Below are positions 13,447-20,724 of a DNA stretch of 34,501 nucleotides, piece after piece (positions within the stretch are counted from its first letter, which is position 1; each line of letters begins with the position of its first letter). The position numbers and the translations under genes were made by a program. The notes beneath the pieces were generated by a model. The model made no database searches and was not told the DNA's origin. It saw nothing but the letters and a program-made list of their open reading frames with translations. Location of the stretch: assembly GCA_002348095.1 (NCBI GenBank), contig DDYT01000012.1:1-34501 (forward strand). Reading direction: 5' to 3'. This DNA comes from Erysipelotrichaceae bacterium UBA2227. Lineage in GTDB: Bacteria; Bacillota_I; Bacilli_A; Erysipelotrichales; Erysipelotrichaceae.

Positions 13447-16372
13447 GACTGTCCTCGCTTTCCGAAAGTTCGACAGCATCGGCCAAACGGACTTTCAGCA
13501 TTTGTGAAACTCCGTGATGTGGCATCGTGACTCCGTAAAGCACATCGCATTGAGCCATGGTTCCCGGACGGTGCGTGACGACGATAAACTGTGTATTAAC
13601 ACTGAACCGCTTGAGATAGCGGGCGAATCTTTCAACATTGCCCGGATCTAGCGCTGCTTCGATTTCATCAAAAATACAAAGCGGTACATGCCTGGCTTTT
13701 AGGATGGCAAATAAGACGGAAATAGCGATCAAGGCCTTCTCGCCCCCTGAGAAAAGCCGGATGTTCTGTATGTTTTTGCCCGGAGGCTGTACATCGATGT
13801 CAACTCCGGTATTGAGCAGATCATTGGGATCTTCCAAAATCAAACGGCATTTCCCACCACCGAAAAGTGCGTGAAAGACATCGGTCAGTTCATGGTTGAT
13901 CCGGGCGAACATTGCTGAAAACTGATCGACCATGACTTTATCCATATCTTCGATGATACCCAGCAGCTGACTTTTGCTTTTTTCAAGCTGTCCCAGTTGT
14001 TCATTTAAAAATTCATATCGCTCGTTGACCTGAGCAAATTCTTCCGGTGCGTTCATATTGATGTTGCCTAAAGCTTCGATCTGATTCCGCAGTTCTTTAA
14101 CTTTTTCCGCTGCATTTTCGACACTGATGTCTGCTTTGTGACTTCTTGCGTAGTCGTAGGTCATTTGATATTCGGTGGCAAGTCTTTGAAGATAGGACTC
14201 AACTTTTGTTTCCATTTTTGCACGATCGATCTGAACTTCGCGTTCTTTGATTTGTATGGCATTCAAGTCACGGCGCATTTGCCGGATTTGCTGTTCTTTC
14301 CGCTCGATTTCCGCACCGAGTTTCAACCGCTGATCCCGCTTGAGTCGGATCGAGGTTGTGATTTCATCTCTACGGGAATAGGCATTGTTTAACATGTCGA
14401 TCAGATTGTCGGCAAAACTCACTTCACCGGTCTGCATATAGGGTGTCAGCGTTTCCAAATCATTTTTAAGCCGCTCATATTTTGCCCGTTTTGCCTCAAG
14501 TACAGGTTCGATCTGTGCCGCCGAGATCCTTCGTTCCATCAGTTGCTGATCAATATCATTCTTTTTATTACGGTTTTTTTGCAAATATCCTTCTTTTTGA
14601 TTCAGTTGAGCCAATGTGTTGGAAATATTTACCTGAATTTCTTCCATTTCTTTCGAAACGGTCAGAAGCGATACATGATCTTTGCCGCGTCCGCCGGTCA
14701 TCGTCCCGCCGCGATGGATTACGTCCCCGTCCAATGTGACGATTTTCGTCTGAAAGCGTATCAGAGATGCAATGGTGTTTCCGTTTTCAAGATTGTCACT
14801 GATAATCACATTACTTAAAAAGGAATCTTTGATTAATGAAAAACGGTCTTCACAAGAAACGAAATCACTGGCCACACCCAAGAATCCAGGCGTGTTTTCA
14901 CAGATGATCCGTAAATCCCGTTGAAGAAGGCGTGGTTGTAAAACACTCAAAGGAACAAAAGTTGCCCGGCCGCTCTGATTCTTCTTTAAAAAACTGATTG
15001 CACGACGTGCGGATTCTTCATCCCGACAAACGATGTCAAACTGAGCACCACCCAAGGCAACCGCAATGGCTTCCTGATAACCTGATTGAGGTTGAATGAT
15101 TTTTGCTACCACATCCTCAATTCCCGGCAGCGAGGTTTTCGCTTCCAGAACTGCAGATACGCCGGCTTGCAGCATAAATGGACGTTGAAGCATATTCTGA
15201 AGAACATCTTTGCGTGAGTTCATCCGGCGCAAGCGGTTTTGTGTTTCATCGACATCAAACTGCAAATCGACCAATTGACGATTGAGCTCGATGCTCTGCT
15301 GTGTAAACAATTCAATATCTGCCTGATACTGGCGCAATCGGTTGGATCTGTCTTTGAACTCCGCATGTGCCTCATCCAGCAGTGCTTTTAGTTCTACGGC
15401 TTTTTCTTCCGCATTGGCCACCTCGAGGGTGTATTTACGCTTTTCATCCAACTCGATTTTCCGGGTTTCCAAAGTCTGGATTTCTGCAACGGTCTTTAGC
15501 ATTTCATCCTGAAGCGTGTTGATCTGGCGGTCGAGATCAAAGGTCAACTGACGATTCTGCTGGTTTGCGGTTTCATGAACCTGGATCGTTGTTTCGGCTA
15601 AAACACTGCGTGACTGCAAATCAAACAAAGTCGTATTGGCATTTTCAATTTCTTTATCCAAATGATCGATATCATTGATTAAGACGGCTGTTTCGATCTG
15701 TTGCAGTTCACTTTTCTTTTCAACAAATATTTCAGCCTTTTTTGCTGCTTTTTTCAACGGAATGACCTGCCGTTCGAGTTCATCGATGATATCGAGCAGC
15801 CGATCCATGTTTTCCTGAGTCCGCTGCAGCTTACTCAGAGATTCCGTTTTCCGTTTTTTATACTTTGCAACGCCGGCAGCCTCTTCAAACACCAATCGCC
15901 GGTCTGCAGGTTTTGCTTCGGCAAACTGACTGATACTGCCCTGCGAGATGATGCTGAGAGAATCTCTGCCTAATCCGCTGTCAGTGATCAAATCCAAAAT
16001 ATCTTTCAAACGGCATGGAACTTTATTGATATAATACTCGCCTTCATGATTGCTTCGGTGGATCCTGCGCGTGATTTCCACTTCTGCATAATCCGTAGAC
16101 AGCACTCTTTCGCTGTTATCAAAAACCAAGGTTACTTCAGCCATATTGACCATGCGGCGCTGCTCGCTTCCTGTAAAGATAACATCCGTCATGGTTGAAC
16201 TGCGCATGGATTTCACAGACTGCTCACCTAAAACCCAGCGAATCGCATCAATGATATTACTCTTTCCGCAACCGTTAGGCCCGGCGACACCGGTGACCGG
16301 ATGATCAAAATTGATCGTGACTTTGTCAGCGAACGATTTAAATCCGTGCATTTCTATCCTCTTTAAAAACAT
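13433..16372 (-). CDS. smc: Chromosome segregation ATPase SMC (short form)
   Basis: Condensin core ATPase that compacts and helps separate chromosomes, working with ScpA and ScpB. Walker A is GPNGCGKS (31-38), a coiled-coil arm spans about 170-395, the hinge about 400-560 ends in GGTMTGGRG, the returning coil spans about 570-850, and the head closes with the signature LFSGGEKAL (873-881) and Walker B CIFDEIEAALD with Asp902/Glu903. At 979 residues it is about 200 shorter than Bacillus SMC; both arms are shortened, the heads and hinge are intact, so this is a natural short form like that of mycoplasmas, not a deletion. GGAGG precedes the ATG, which lies just downstream of a TATAAT. Confidence 0.97.
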   Translation of the reverse strand: MFLKRIEMHGFKSFADKVTINFDHPVTGVAGPNGCGKSNIIDAIRWVLGEQSVKSMRSSTMTDVIFTGSEQRRMVNMAEVTLVFDNSERVLSTDYAEVEITRRIHRSNHEGEYYINKVPCRLKDILDLITDSGLGRDSLSIISQGSISQFAEAKPADRRLVFEEAAGVAKYKKRKTESLSKLQRTQENMDRLLDIIDELERQVIPLKKAAKKAEIFVEKKSELQQIETAVLINDIDHLDKEIENANTTLFDLQSRSVLAETTIQVHETANQQNRQLTFDLDRQINTLQDEMLKTVAEIQTLETRKIELDEKRKYTLEVANAEEKAVELKALLDEAHAEFKDRSNRLRQYQADIELFTQQSIELNRQLVDLQFDVDETQNRLRRMNSRKDVLQNMLQRPFMLQAGVSAVLEAKTSLPGIEDVVAKIIQPQSGYQEAIAVALGGAQFDIVCRDEESARRAISFLKKNQSGRATFVPLSVLQPRLLQRDLRIICENTPGFLGVASDFVSCEDRFSLIKDSFLSNVIISDNLENGNTIASLIRFQTKIVTLDGDVIHRGGTMTGGRGKDHVSLLTVSKEMEEIQVNISNTLAQLNQKEGYLQKNRNKKNDIDQQLMERRISAAQIEPVLEAKRAKYERLKNDLETLTPYMQTGEVSFADNLIDMLNNAYSRRDEITTSIRLKRDQRLKLGAEIERKEQQIRQMRRDLNAIQIKEREVQIDRAKMETKVESYLQRLATEYQMTYDYARSHKADISVENAAEKVKELRNQIEALGNINMNAPEEFAQVNERYEFLNEQLGQLEKSKSQLLGIIEDMDKVMVDQFSAMFARINHELTDVFHALFGGGKCRLILEDPNDLLNTGVDIDVQPPGKNIQNIRLFSGGEKALIAISVLFAILKARHVPLCIFDEIEAALDPGNVERFARYLKRFSVNTQFIVVTHRPGTMAQCDVLYGVTMPHHGVSQMLKVRLADAVELSESEDSHGIS

Positions 16373-16399
16373 GGAGATTCCTCCGTTCTACAATAGAAT

Positions 16400-16405
16400 A
16401 TTATA
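16400..16405 (-). promoter_or_regulatory. Predicted -10 element of the smc operon
   Basis: A perfect TATAAT on the minus strand, 27 bp upstream of the smc start. The region 17 bp further upstream (TTTATT) is a poor -35, so only the -10 is reported. It follows the MscS gene terminator. Confidence 0.45.
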
Positions 16406-16454
16406 CCTTATCACAATCTAAAAATAAACCTCTTCAAAAATACCTCTTCCAATA

Positions 16455-16482
16455 TAAAAAAGAAACACCGCCGCAGCGGTGT
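16455..16482 (-). terminator. Rho-independent terminator of the repressor-mscS transcript
   Basis: ACACCGC-TGCG-GCGGTGT followed by TTCTTTTTT on the minus strand, starting about 10 bp after the MscS gene stop. Confidence 0.9.
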
Positions 16483-16491
16483 ATGATAAAG

Positions 16492-17355
16492 TTACTTTTT
16501 AATAACAATGTTTTGATATGGGTATGGGATTTCGATGCCTTCCTTGTCAAAACGCTTTTTAATGGAATCGCGCAGGTCTGAAAGCATAAAATATCCATCC
16601 GTCGAATCTTTGGTCCACAATCCCACCCGCAAATCAACACTTGAGTTATTCAGTGAAAACAGAACCGGATTGACTTGCGGGACATTATTTTCAATGTCTT
16701 CCGGTGTCCGGACATCAATAAGTTTCGGATGGTTCAAAGCCAGCTCAGTGATAATCGCTTTGGCTTTATCGACATCGGAATCATAACTGACGGACACGAT
16801 CAGAAAATTACATACTTTCCGCTCGCCGAAATCTTTATTTTCCAGTATTGACTTGTTCATGGTAGCGTTAGGGATAATGATCCGGTTATTTTCGAAAGTA
16901 CGGACGACCGTATGTCGAAGATTGATATCCTCGACTCTGCCAGATATATTCTGACCGGGAAGGTTGATCAGATCCCCGACCGAAAAAGGACGAAAAAAAG
17001 ATATAAAAAATCCGGCGATGATGTTTGAAAATGCTTCCTGGGCAGCAAACCCGATAAATAATACAACGATCCCGGAACCGGCCAACAGAGACAATGCCGT
17101 GCTTTTTAATGGTACGATTTGGGTTACGACGCCAAAAATCGCAAATGTATATATAAACACGGAATAAATCCGAAAGGAAAAACGACGTGTCATCTCATCG
17201 ATGCGATGACGTTTGTGAAGGGAAGCAAAGAAACGTTTGCCGAGTTTTATGGCAACAAACGTCAAAACGCTGATGGAAAGCAGCGTAATCGCAAACCCTA
17301 AGATCCCCTGTTCAAAAATTTCTTTGGACATTTCCTGTAGCTGTTCAAGTGACAT
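16492..17355 (-). CDS. Small-conductance mechanosensitive channel, MscS family
   Basis: 287 residues, the size of the minimal MscS/YggB type. Three membrane segments are visible: about 14-36, about 50-75, and the pore helix about 85-115 with the glycine/alanine-rich LAGSGIVVLFIGFAAQEAFSNIIAGFF. The beta domain follows (RPFSVGDLINLPGQNISGRVEDINLRHT begins with the family's PFxVGD motif; TVVRTFENNRIIIPNA) and then the alpha/beta C-terminal domain. The channel opens under membrane tension to release solutes during osmotic downshock. AGGAG eight bases before the ATG at 17355 overlaps the TAG of the repressor gene, so the two share a message and may be induced together by DNA damage; that is inference. 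Confidence 0.95.
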   Translation of the reverse strand: MSLEQLQEMSKEIFEQGILGFAITLLSISVLTFVAIKLGKRFFASLHKRHRIDEMTRRFSFRIYSVFIYTFAIFGVVTQIVPLKSTALSLLAGSGIVVLFIGFAAQEAFSNIIAGFFISFFRPFSVGDLINLPGQNISGRVEDINLRHTVVRTFENNRIIIPNATMNKSILENKDFGERKVCNFLIVSVSYDSDVDKAKAIITELALNHPKLIDVRTPEDIENNVPQVNPVLFSLNNSSVDLRVGLWTKDSTDGYFMLSDLRDSIKKRFDKEGIEIPYPYQNIVIKK

Positions 17356-17366
17356 ACTGTGTTCTC

Positions 17367-17963
17367 CTATTTCGCAAATGAGATGCGATTATGTAAAACT
17401 TTTCCGATGATCATGATGCGGCGCTCTTCGATCTCTTCAGGGGTGAACATCATCGGCGGATATTTGTCATTTTCCGGCTGAAGTATCAGAAGATTATCCT
17501 TGAAGTAAACCCGCTTGAGCGTTGCTTCATCCTCAATCATGATGACAGCGATATCGCCTTGCGAAACCATAGCCTGACGGCGCACAAAGACATCATCCCC
17601 TTCGAAAATCCGGGCGTTGATCATAGAATCGCCCACGACCCTCAAATAGAAATATTCGCCCGGCGCATCCACGGCTGTCGGATAGCTGTCGATTTCCTGT
17701 TCATAAGCGTCAATCGGCGCTCCTCCCCGGACAACGCCAAGGACTGCCACCGGAACCATGACATCCCCTTCACCGATCAGCTGCTGAAAAGTGACATGAT
17801 AAAGTGCAGCCAGCTGCTGCAATACGGTGACCGGCGGTGTCGATGTTCCATCTTCCCACTTTTGGATGGTCGTAAAGGATTTATAGCCAAAACGCTTGGC
17901 AAGTTCTTCTTGAGAGTACCCGGCTTGCTTGCGCAACTGCCGTAACCGATCTTTCAGTGCCAT
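17367..17963 (-). CDS. XRE-S24 self-cleaving repressor (HdiR/LexA-like)
   Basis: 198 residues. An XRE-type helix-turn-helix (about 3-60: LRQLRKQAGYSQEELAKRFG, TTIQKWEDGTSTPP) is joined to a LexA/S24 protease domain. The catalytic dyad is Ser113 (VVGDSMINA) and Lys150 (EATLKRVY). The expected cleavage site is VVRGGAP at 77-83, with Gly80-Gly81 in place of the common Ala-Gly. Such proteins repress damage genes until RecA filaments trigger self-cleavage; HdiR of Lactococcus is the closest described type. The ATG at 17963 has GGGTGAT upstream; an upstream in-frame start would lie in the operator. It is divergent from dinB, and each promoter contains one 21-bp palindrome, which implies autoregulation and control of dinB. 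Confidence 0.92.
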   Translation of the reverse strand: MALKDRLRQLRKQAGYSQEELAKRFGYKSFTTIQKWEDGTSTPPVTVLQQLAALYHVTFQQLIGEGDVMVPVAVLGVVRGGAPIDAYEQEIDSYPTAVDAPGEYFYLRVVGDSMINARIFEGDDVFVRRQAMVSQGDIAVIMIEDEATLKRVYFKDNLLILQPENDKYPPMMFTPEEIEERRIMIIGKVLHNRISFAK

Positions 17964-17979
17964 AGTATCACCCGAGTCT

Positions 17980-18008
17980 ATCATATCAATTACTTGAATA
18001 TTTTTCAA
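17980..18008 (-). promoter_or_regulatory. Promoter of the XRE-S24 repressor gene
   Basis: Minus strand TTGAAA (18003-18008), 17 bp, TATGAT (17980-17985), ending 17 bp before the ATG. The upstream palindrome (17991-18011) covers the -35 and most of the spacer, so the repressor would block its own transcription. Confidence 0.8.
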
Positions 18009-18011
18009 GTA
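17991..18011. promoter_or_regulatory. Repressor operator O1
   Basis: Perfect inverted repeat TACTTGAA-N5-TTCAAGTA. It overlaps the -35 and spacer of the repressor's own promoter and shares identical half sites with O2 29 bp away. Assignment to the XRE-S24 protein is inferred from position. Confidence 0.85.
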
Positions 18012-18015
18012 TTTA

Positions 18016-18044
18016 TTGATACTTGAATTATTTTCAAGTAAAAT
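18016..18044 (+). promoter_or_regulatory. Promoter of the dinB operon
   Basis: TTGATA (18016-18021), 17 bp, TAAAAT (18039-18044), about 20 bp before the dinB ATG. Operator O2 fills the whole spacer and touches both hexamers, an ideal position for repression. Confidence 0.8.
18020..18040. promoter_or_regulatory. Repressor operator O2
   Basis: Second perfect inverted repeat TACTTGAA-N5-TTCAAGTA, differing from O1 only in the central five bases. It lies between the -35 and -10 of the dinB promoter. Confidence 0.85.
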
Positions 18045-18064
18045 ATAAGTAGGGAGTGATATGT

Positions 18065-19318
18065 ATGGAACGAGTCATCCTGCATTGTGACTTGAACAGT
18101 TTTTATGCCTCGGTCGAGTGTCTTTACAACCCCTCGCTGCGCCATGTGCCGATGGCGGTCGGCGGGGATATCGAAAAACGCCACGGTATTATTTTAGCAA
18201 AAAATCAGCCGGCAAAGAAGTATGACATTAAAACCGGCGAAGCGATCTGGCAGGCTGCGGCCAAGTGTCCGGGGTTGGTCGTCGTCCCTCCCCGTTTCAG
18301 TCTTTATATGCGCTTCTCACAGAAAGTCCGGGAAATATTCGCGCGCTATACCGATCGGATCGAGTCATTTGGAATCGATGAGGCCTGGCTCGATGTGACA
18401 TCAAGCGTGCATTTATTTGGGGACGGAAAACAGATGGCTGATGAAATCCGCCGGACGATCCGCGAGGAGTTGGGCATCACGGCCTCCATCGGTGTCAGTT
18501 TCAATAAAGTGTTCGCCAAACTGGGTTCGGATTACAAGAAACCCGATGCAACGACGGTCATCACAAAAGAAAATATGAGAGACATCATATTTCCTTTGCC
18601 GGTCAGTGATTTGCTCTATGTGGGTTATGCCACGACCAGAAAACTTAACCGTTACGGGATTTATACGATCGGGGATTTGGCGAATGCCGATCCGGTTTTT
18701 TTGAAGCGCCGATTGGGGAAGTGGGGGGAATATATTTGGATTTTCGCCAATGGTGAGGAGCACAGCCCCGTTCTTCCTCAGTTTTATGAGCCGTATGTCA
18801 AATCCATCGGCAACAGCACGACAGCCCCGCGGGATCTGACCAGTTGGCAGGACATCAGTATCATTACGCATGTACTTTGCGAAAGTGTGGCGGCCCGGCT
18901 GCGGGATCATCAGTTTAAGTGCTCGACGGTGACGGTGTATGTGCGCGATAATGAACTCGAACATTTTACGCGGCAGTGCAAACTGGAATATCCGAGTGAT
19001 ATCAGCAGCGAAATAGCCCAGACGGCCATGCGACTGTTTCGGGAAAATATCGATTTTCGCAAGCCGTTGCGCAGTATCGGTGTCAAGGCCAGTGATCTGA
19101 CTTTGGGCGATCAGGTCCTTCAGTTGTCTTTTTTTACCGATCAGGCCTATCGCGAACGCGAGTCAGCCATCGACAAAGTTTTTGATCAGGTCCGCCAGCG
19201 GTTTGGTTTTTACAGGATTCAGCGGGGTTGCATGAAATCCGATACGCTTTTGAGCGGCTTTAATCCCAAGGGAGAGCATGTCATCTTTCCGGAGGGGTAT
19301 TTTAAGGCAGGTGAGTAA
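18065..19318 (+). CDS. dinB: Y-family DNA polymerase IV
   Basis: 417-residue translesion polymerase that copies past damaged bases, with low fidelity. Catalytic residues are Asp9 (HCDLNSFYASVE) and Asp105/Glu106 (SFGIDEAWLDVT); Phe13 is at the steric-gate position. Thumb (HhH-like TRKLNRYGIYTIGDLA), and little-finger regions follow, and QLSFF at 353-357 is a good sliding-clamp-binding motif. The ATG at 18065 has AGGGAG upstream; the GTG three codons earlier is less likely. First gene of a plus-strand operon with a small conserved protein and an SRAP protein, divergent from the XRE-S24 repressor whose palindrome occupies the promoter, so induction on DNA damage is expected. It could be assigned to the Gram-positive UmuC-like branch; the exact subfamily was not resolved. 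Confidence 0.95.
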   Translation: MERVILHCDLNSFYASVECLYNPSLRHVPMAVGGDIEKRHGIILAKNQPAKKYDIKTGEAIWQAAAKCPGLVVVPPRFSLYMRFSQKVREIFARYTDRIESFGIDEAWLDVTSSVHLFGDGKQMADEIRRTIREELGITASIGVSFNKVFAKLGSDYKKPDATTVITKENMRDIIFPLPVSDLLYVGYATTRKLNRYGIYTIGDLANADPVFLKRRLGKWGEYIWIFANGEEHSPVLPQFYEPYVKSIGNSTTAPRDLTSWQDISIITHVLCESVAARLRDHQFKCSTVTVYVRDNELEHFTRQCKLEYPSDISSEIAQTAMRLFRENIDFRKPLRSIGVKASDLTLGDQVLQLSFFTDQAYRERESAIDKVFDQVRQRFGFYRIQRGCMKSDTLLSGFNPKGEHVIFPEGYFKAGE

Positions 19319-19320
19319 AA

Positions 19321-19563
19321 ATGACAGGAAAAATGTATGTCGATGTGATTGCGCATCACCACACCGACGGTAAAATCAAACCGTTGGTCATCATTTGGAA
19401 AAATGGTGTAAAATATGCTATAGATAAGATTACCCAAGTGGTGCCGGCGGCATCGCTGAAGGCCGGCGGCGCCGGCATCCGATATACCTGCTTCATCCAG
19501 GGTTCAAGACGTTATCTGTTTCTGGAGGAAGACCGCTGGTTTATCGAGAAAGGAGATTCGTGA
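19321..19563 (+). CDS. Small conserved protein of the dinB operon
   Basis: 80 residues, no membrane segment or signal peptide. It begins two bases after the dinB TAA and its TGA overlaps the ATG of the SRAP gene (TGATG), so all three genes are translationally linked. Sequence features are an N-terminal strand with a histidine cluster (VIAHHHTDGKIKP), then IIWKNGVKYAIDKI, a glycine-rich turn AGGAGIRYTCFI and a C-terminal RRYLFLEEDRWFIE, a pattern of short beta strands with conserved tryptophans. It resembles the small SH3-like proteins (DUF6504-type) seen beside DinB/ImuB polymerases in other bacteria, but this is a resemblance judged by eye. A role as a polymerase accessory factor is a guess from context. 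Confidence 0.8.
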   Translation: MTGKMYVDVIAHHHTDGKIKPLVIIWKNGVKYAIDKITQVVPAASLKAGGAGIRYTCFIQGSRRYLFLEEDRWFIEKGDS

Positions 19564-20138
19564 TGTGCGGACGTTATTTGTTTGTTGAGAAAGATGAAGA
19601 AATGCAACAGTGGATCGCGATGGCACAGCCAGCCATAAGTTTTGCGACACAGGAAGTGTTTCCAACCCAATCCGGTTTGGTGATCGTGAAAAATGATGCG
19701 ATCGCAACGACCGCAATGCAATGGGGATTTGTTAAATGGGATGATAAAGGTCGGATCATCAATGCCCGGCAGGAAACCGTGGCAAGCAGCCCTTTCTTCA
19801 AATCGTCGTTTGAGCATCAACGGTGCATCGTTTTGGCTTCGGGATTTTATGAGTGGGACAAAAACAAAGACCGATATCTTGTCCGGCTTAAAGAACAATC
19901 CGTCCAATATATGGCGGCCGTATATCAGATAAAAAACGGACAGTCGGCTTTTGCCATTCTGACCCAGGCTGCCCAGCCGGATTTTGAAGCGATTCATAAC
20001 AGGCAACCGGTTTTCCTTAAGAAAGCAGAAATCGAGCCTTACTTAAATTTCAGTCTCAGCGAAAAAGCAGTTTTAAATGCAAGACAATGGAATTTTGACG
20101 TGAGTTTCATGCAGTTACAACAACGATTGCTCGTCTGA
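19563..20138 (+). CDS. SRAP-domain protein (YedK/HMCES family), abasic-site shield
   Basis: 191 residues. The family forms a covalent thiazolidine bond between Cys2 and abasic sites in single-stranded DNA, protecting them from cleavage. All key residues are visible: Cys2 in MCGRY (exposed once Met is removed), Asn67 in IINARQET, Glu97 in SGFYEWD and His145 in IHNRQPV. The ATG at 19563 was chosen because Cys must be residue 2; the GTG one codon earlier would displace it. It overlaps the stop of the preceding small gene by 3 bp (TGATG). SRAP genes are often placed in SOS-type operons, which fits with dinB and the repressor here. No clear terminator follows. Confidence 0.95.
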   Translation: MCGRYLFVEKDEEMQQWIAMAQPAISFATQEVFPTQSGLVIVKNDAIATTAMQWGFVKWDDKGRIINARQETVASSPFFKSSFEHQRCIVLASGFYEWDKNKDRYLVRLKEQSVQYMAAVYQIKNGQSAFAILTQAAQPDFEAIHNRQPVFLKKAEIEPYLNFSLSEKAVLNARQWNFDVSFMQLQQRLLV

Positions 20139-20171
20139 TACCGGTTTTATTCCATTCTCATCCCAATTAAG

Positions 20172-20180
20172 TGATATAAT
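20172..20180 (+). promoter_or_regulatory. Extended -10 promoter of the four-helix membrane protein gene
   Basis: TGATATAAT: a perfect TATAAT at 20175-20180 with TG one base upstream and no good -35. It lies about 60 bp upstream of the ATG. The leader contains TACCTC, able to pair with the GAGGTA of the ribosome site. Confidence 0.5.
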
Positions 20181-20242
20181 GTGCATATAGAGACAATTCG
20201 TGCATACCTCTTTGTAGAAGCAAGACAATGGAGGTAAAGGAC

Positions 20243-20677
20243 ATGAAATTCAAGGAACAGGCATTTCGGATAGCGGCGTTGGCCGGTGCATTGCTTCTTT
20301 TGGCACCGATCGTATTTATGTTGGTTTCGCCGTTGTTTTTATGGCTTGATCAGAAAATCCTCATGATGGATTACTTAATTCCGCTGGAAGTCTTTCCTGT
20401 CGTATTTACAGGAGCTGCATTGCTGAGCATCGTGGCATGTAAAACCGGATTACTTAAGAAAAGAATATGTTTGCTTTCTATTTTGCTGGTCTTCATGTTT
20501 GGTTTCGGACAGTATCTTGCCGTGATTACCGGACTTGCGGACGGATCAGCACCCGCCACCGGGTTACCGCTGTTTGTTGTATTGGCAACGGTCGTCGCAT
20601 TTGACGTTTTTACATTGATTCTGGGCATTTACGGATTGACTCTATATAAGCAGTTACGAAAAGTATCGTTGATTTGA
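20243..20677 (+). CDS. Four-helix membrane protein, function unknown
   Basis: 144 residues with four hydrophobic segments (about 10-32, 44-62, 72-95, 108-135) and few charged residues; no motif or family was recognised. The short basic ends (MKFKEQAFRI, YKQLRKVSLI) suggest both termini are cytoplasmic. GGAGGT seven bases before the ATG at 20243 sets the start; the ATG five codons earlier contains that site itself. It stands alone between the SRAP gene and the convergent peptide-transporter operon, with its own extended -10 promoter and a shared two-way terminator. Confidence 0.75.
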   Translation: MKFKEQAFRIAALAGALLLLAPIVFMLVSPLFLWLDQKILMMDYLIPLEVFPVVFTGAALLSIVACKTGLLKKRICLLSILLVFMFGFGQYLAVITGLADGSAPATGLPLFVVLATVVAFDVFTLILGIYGLTLYKQLRKVSLI

Positions 20678-20696
20678 GATTAATGCATTCACAAGA

Positions 20697-20724
20697 AAAA
20701 ACCGGTTGACTTCAACCGGTTTTT
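20697..20724. terminator. Bidirectional Rho-independent terminator
   Basis: AAAAACCGGTTG-ACTT-CAACCGGTTTTT, a 12-bp stem with A/T tracts on both sides, serving the plus-strand membrane protein gene and the convergent OppC gene, whose stop codon lies at its edge. Confidence 0.92.

Noticed and set aside
13433..16372. SMC truncated by an internal deletion
   Set aside because: Head motifs, hinge and both coils are present in order and the frame is intact; only the arms are shorter on both sides.
17367..20138. Prophage CI-like repressor region
   Set aside because: No integrase, Cro or structural phage gene is near; the divergent genes are DNA-damage functions, which fits a chromosomal HdiR-type regulator better.
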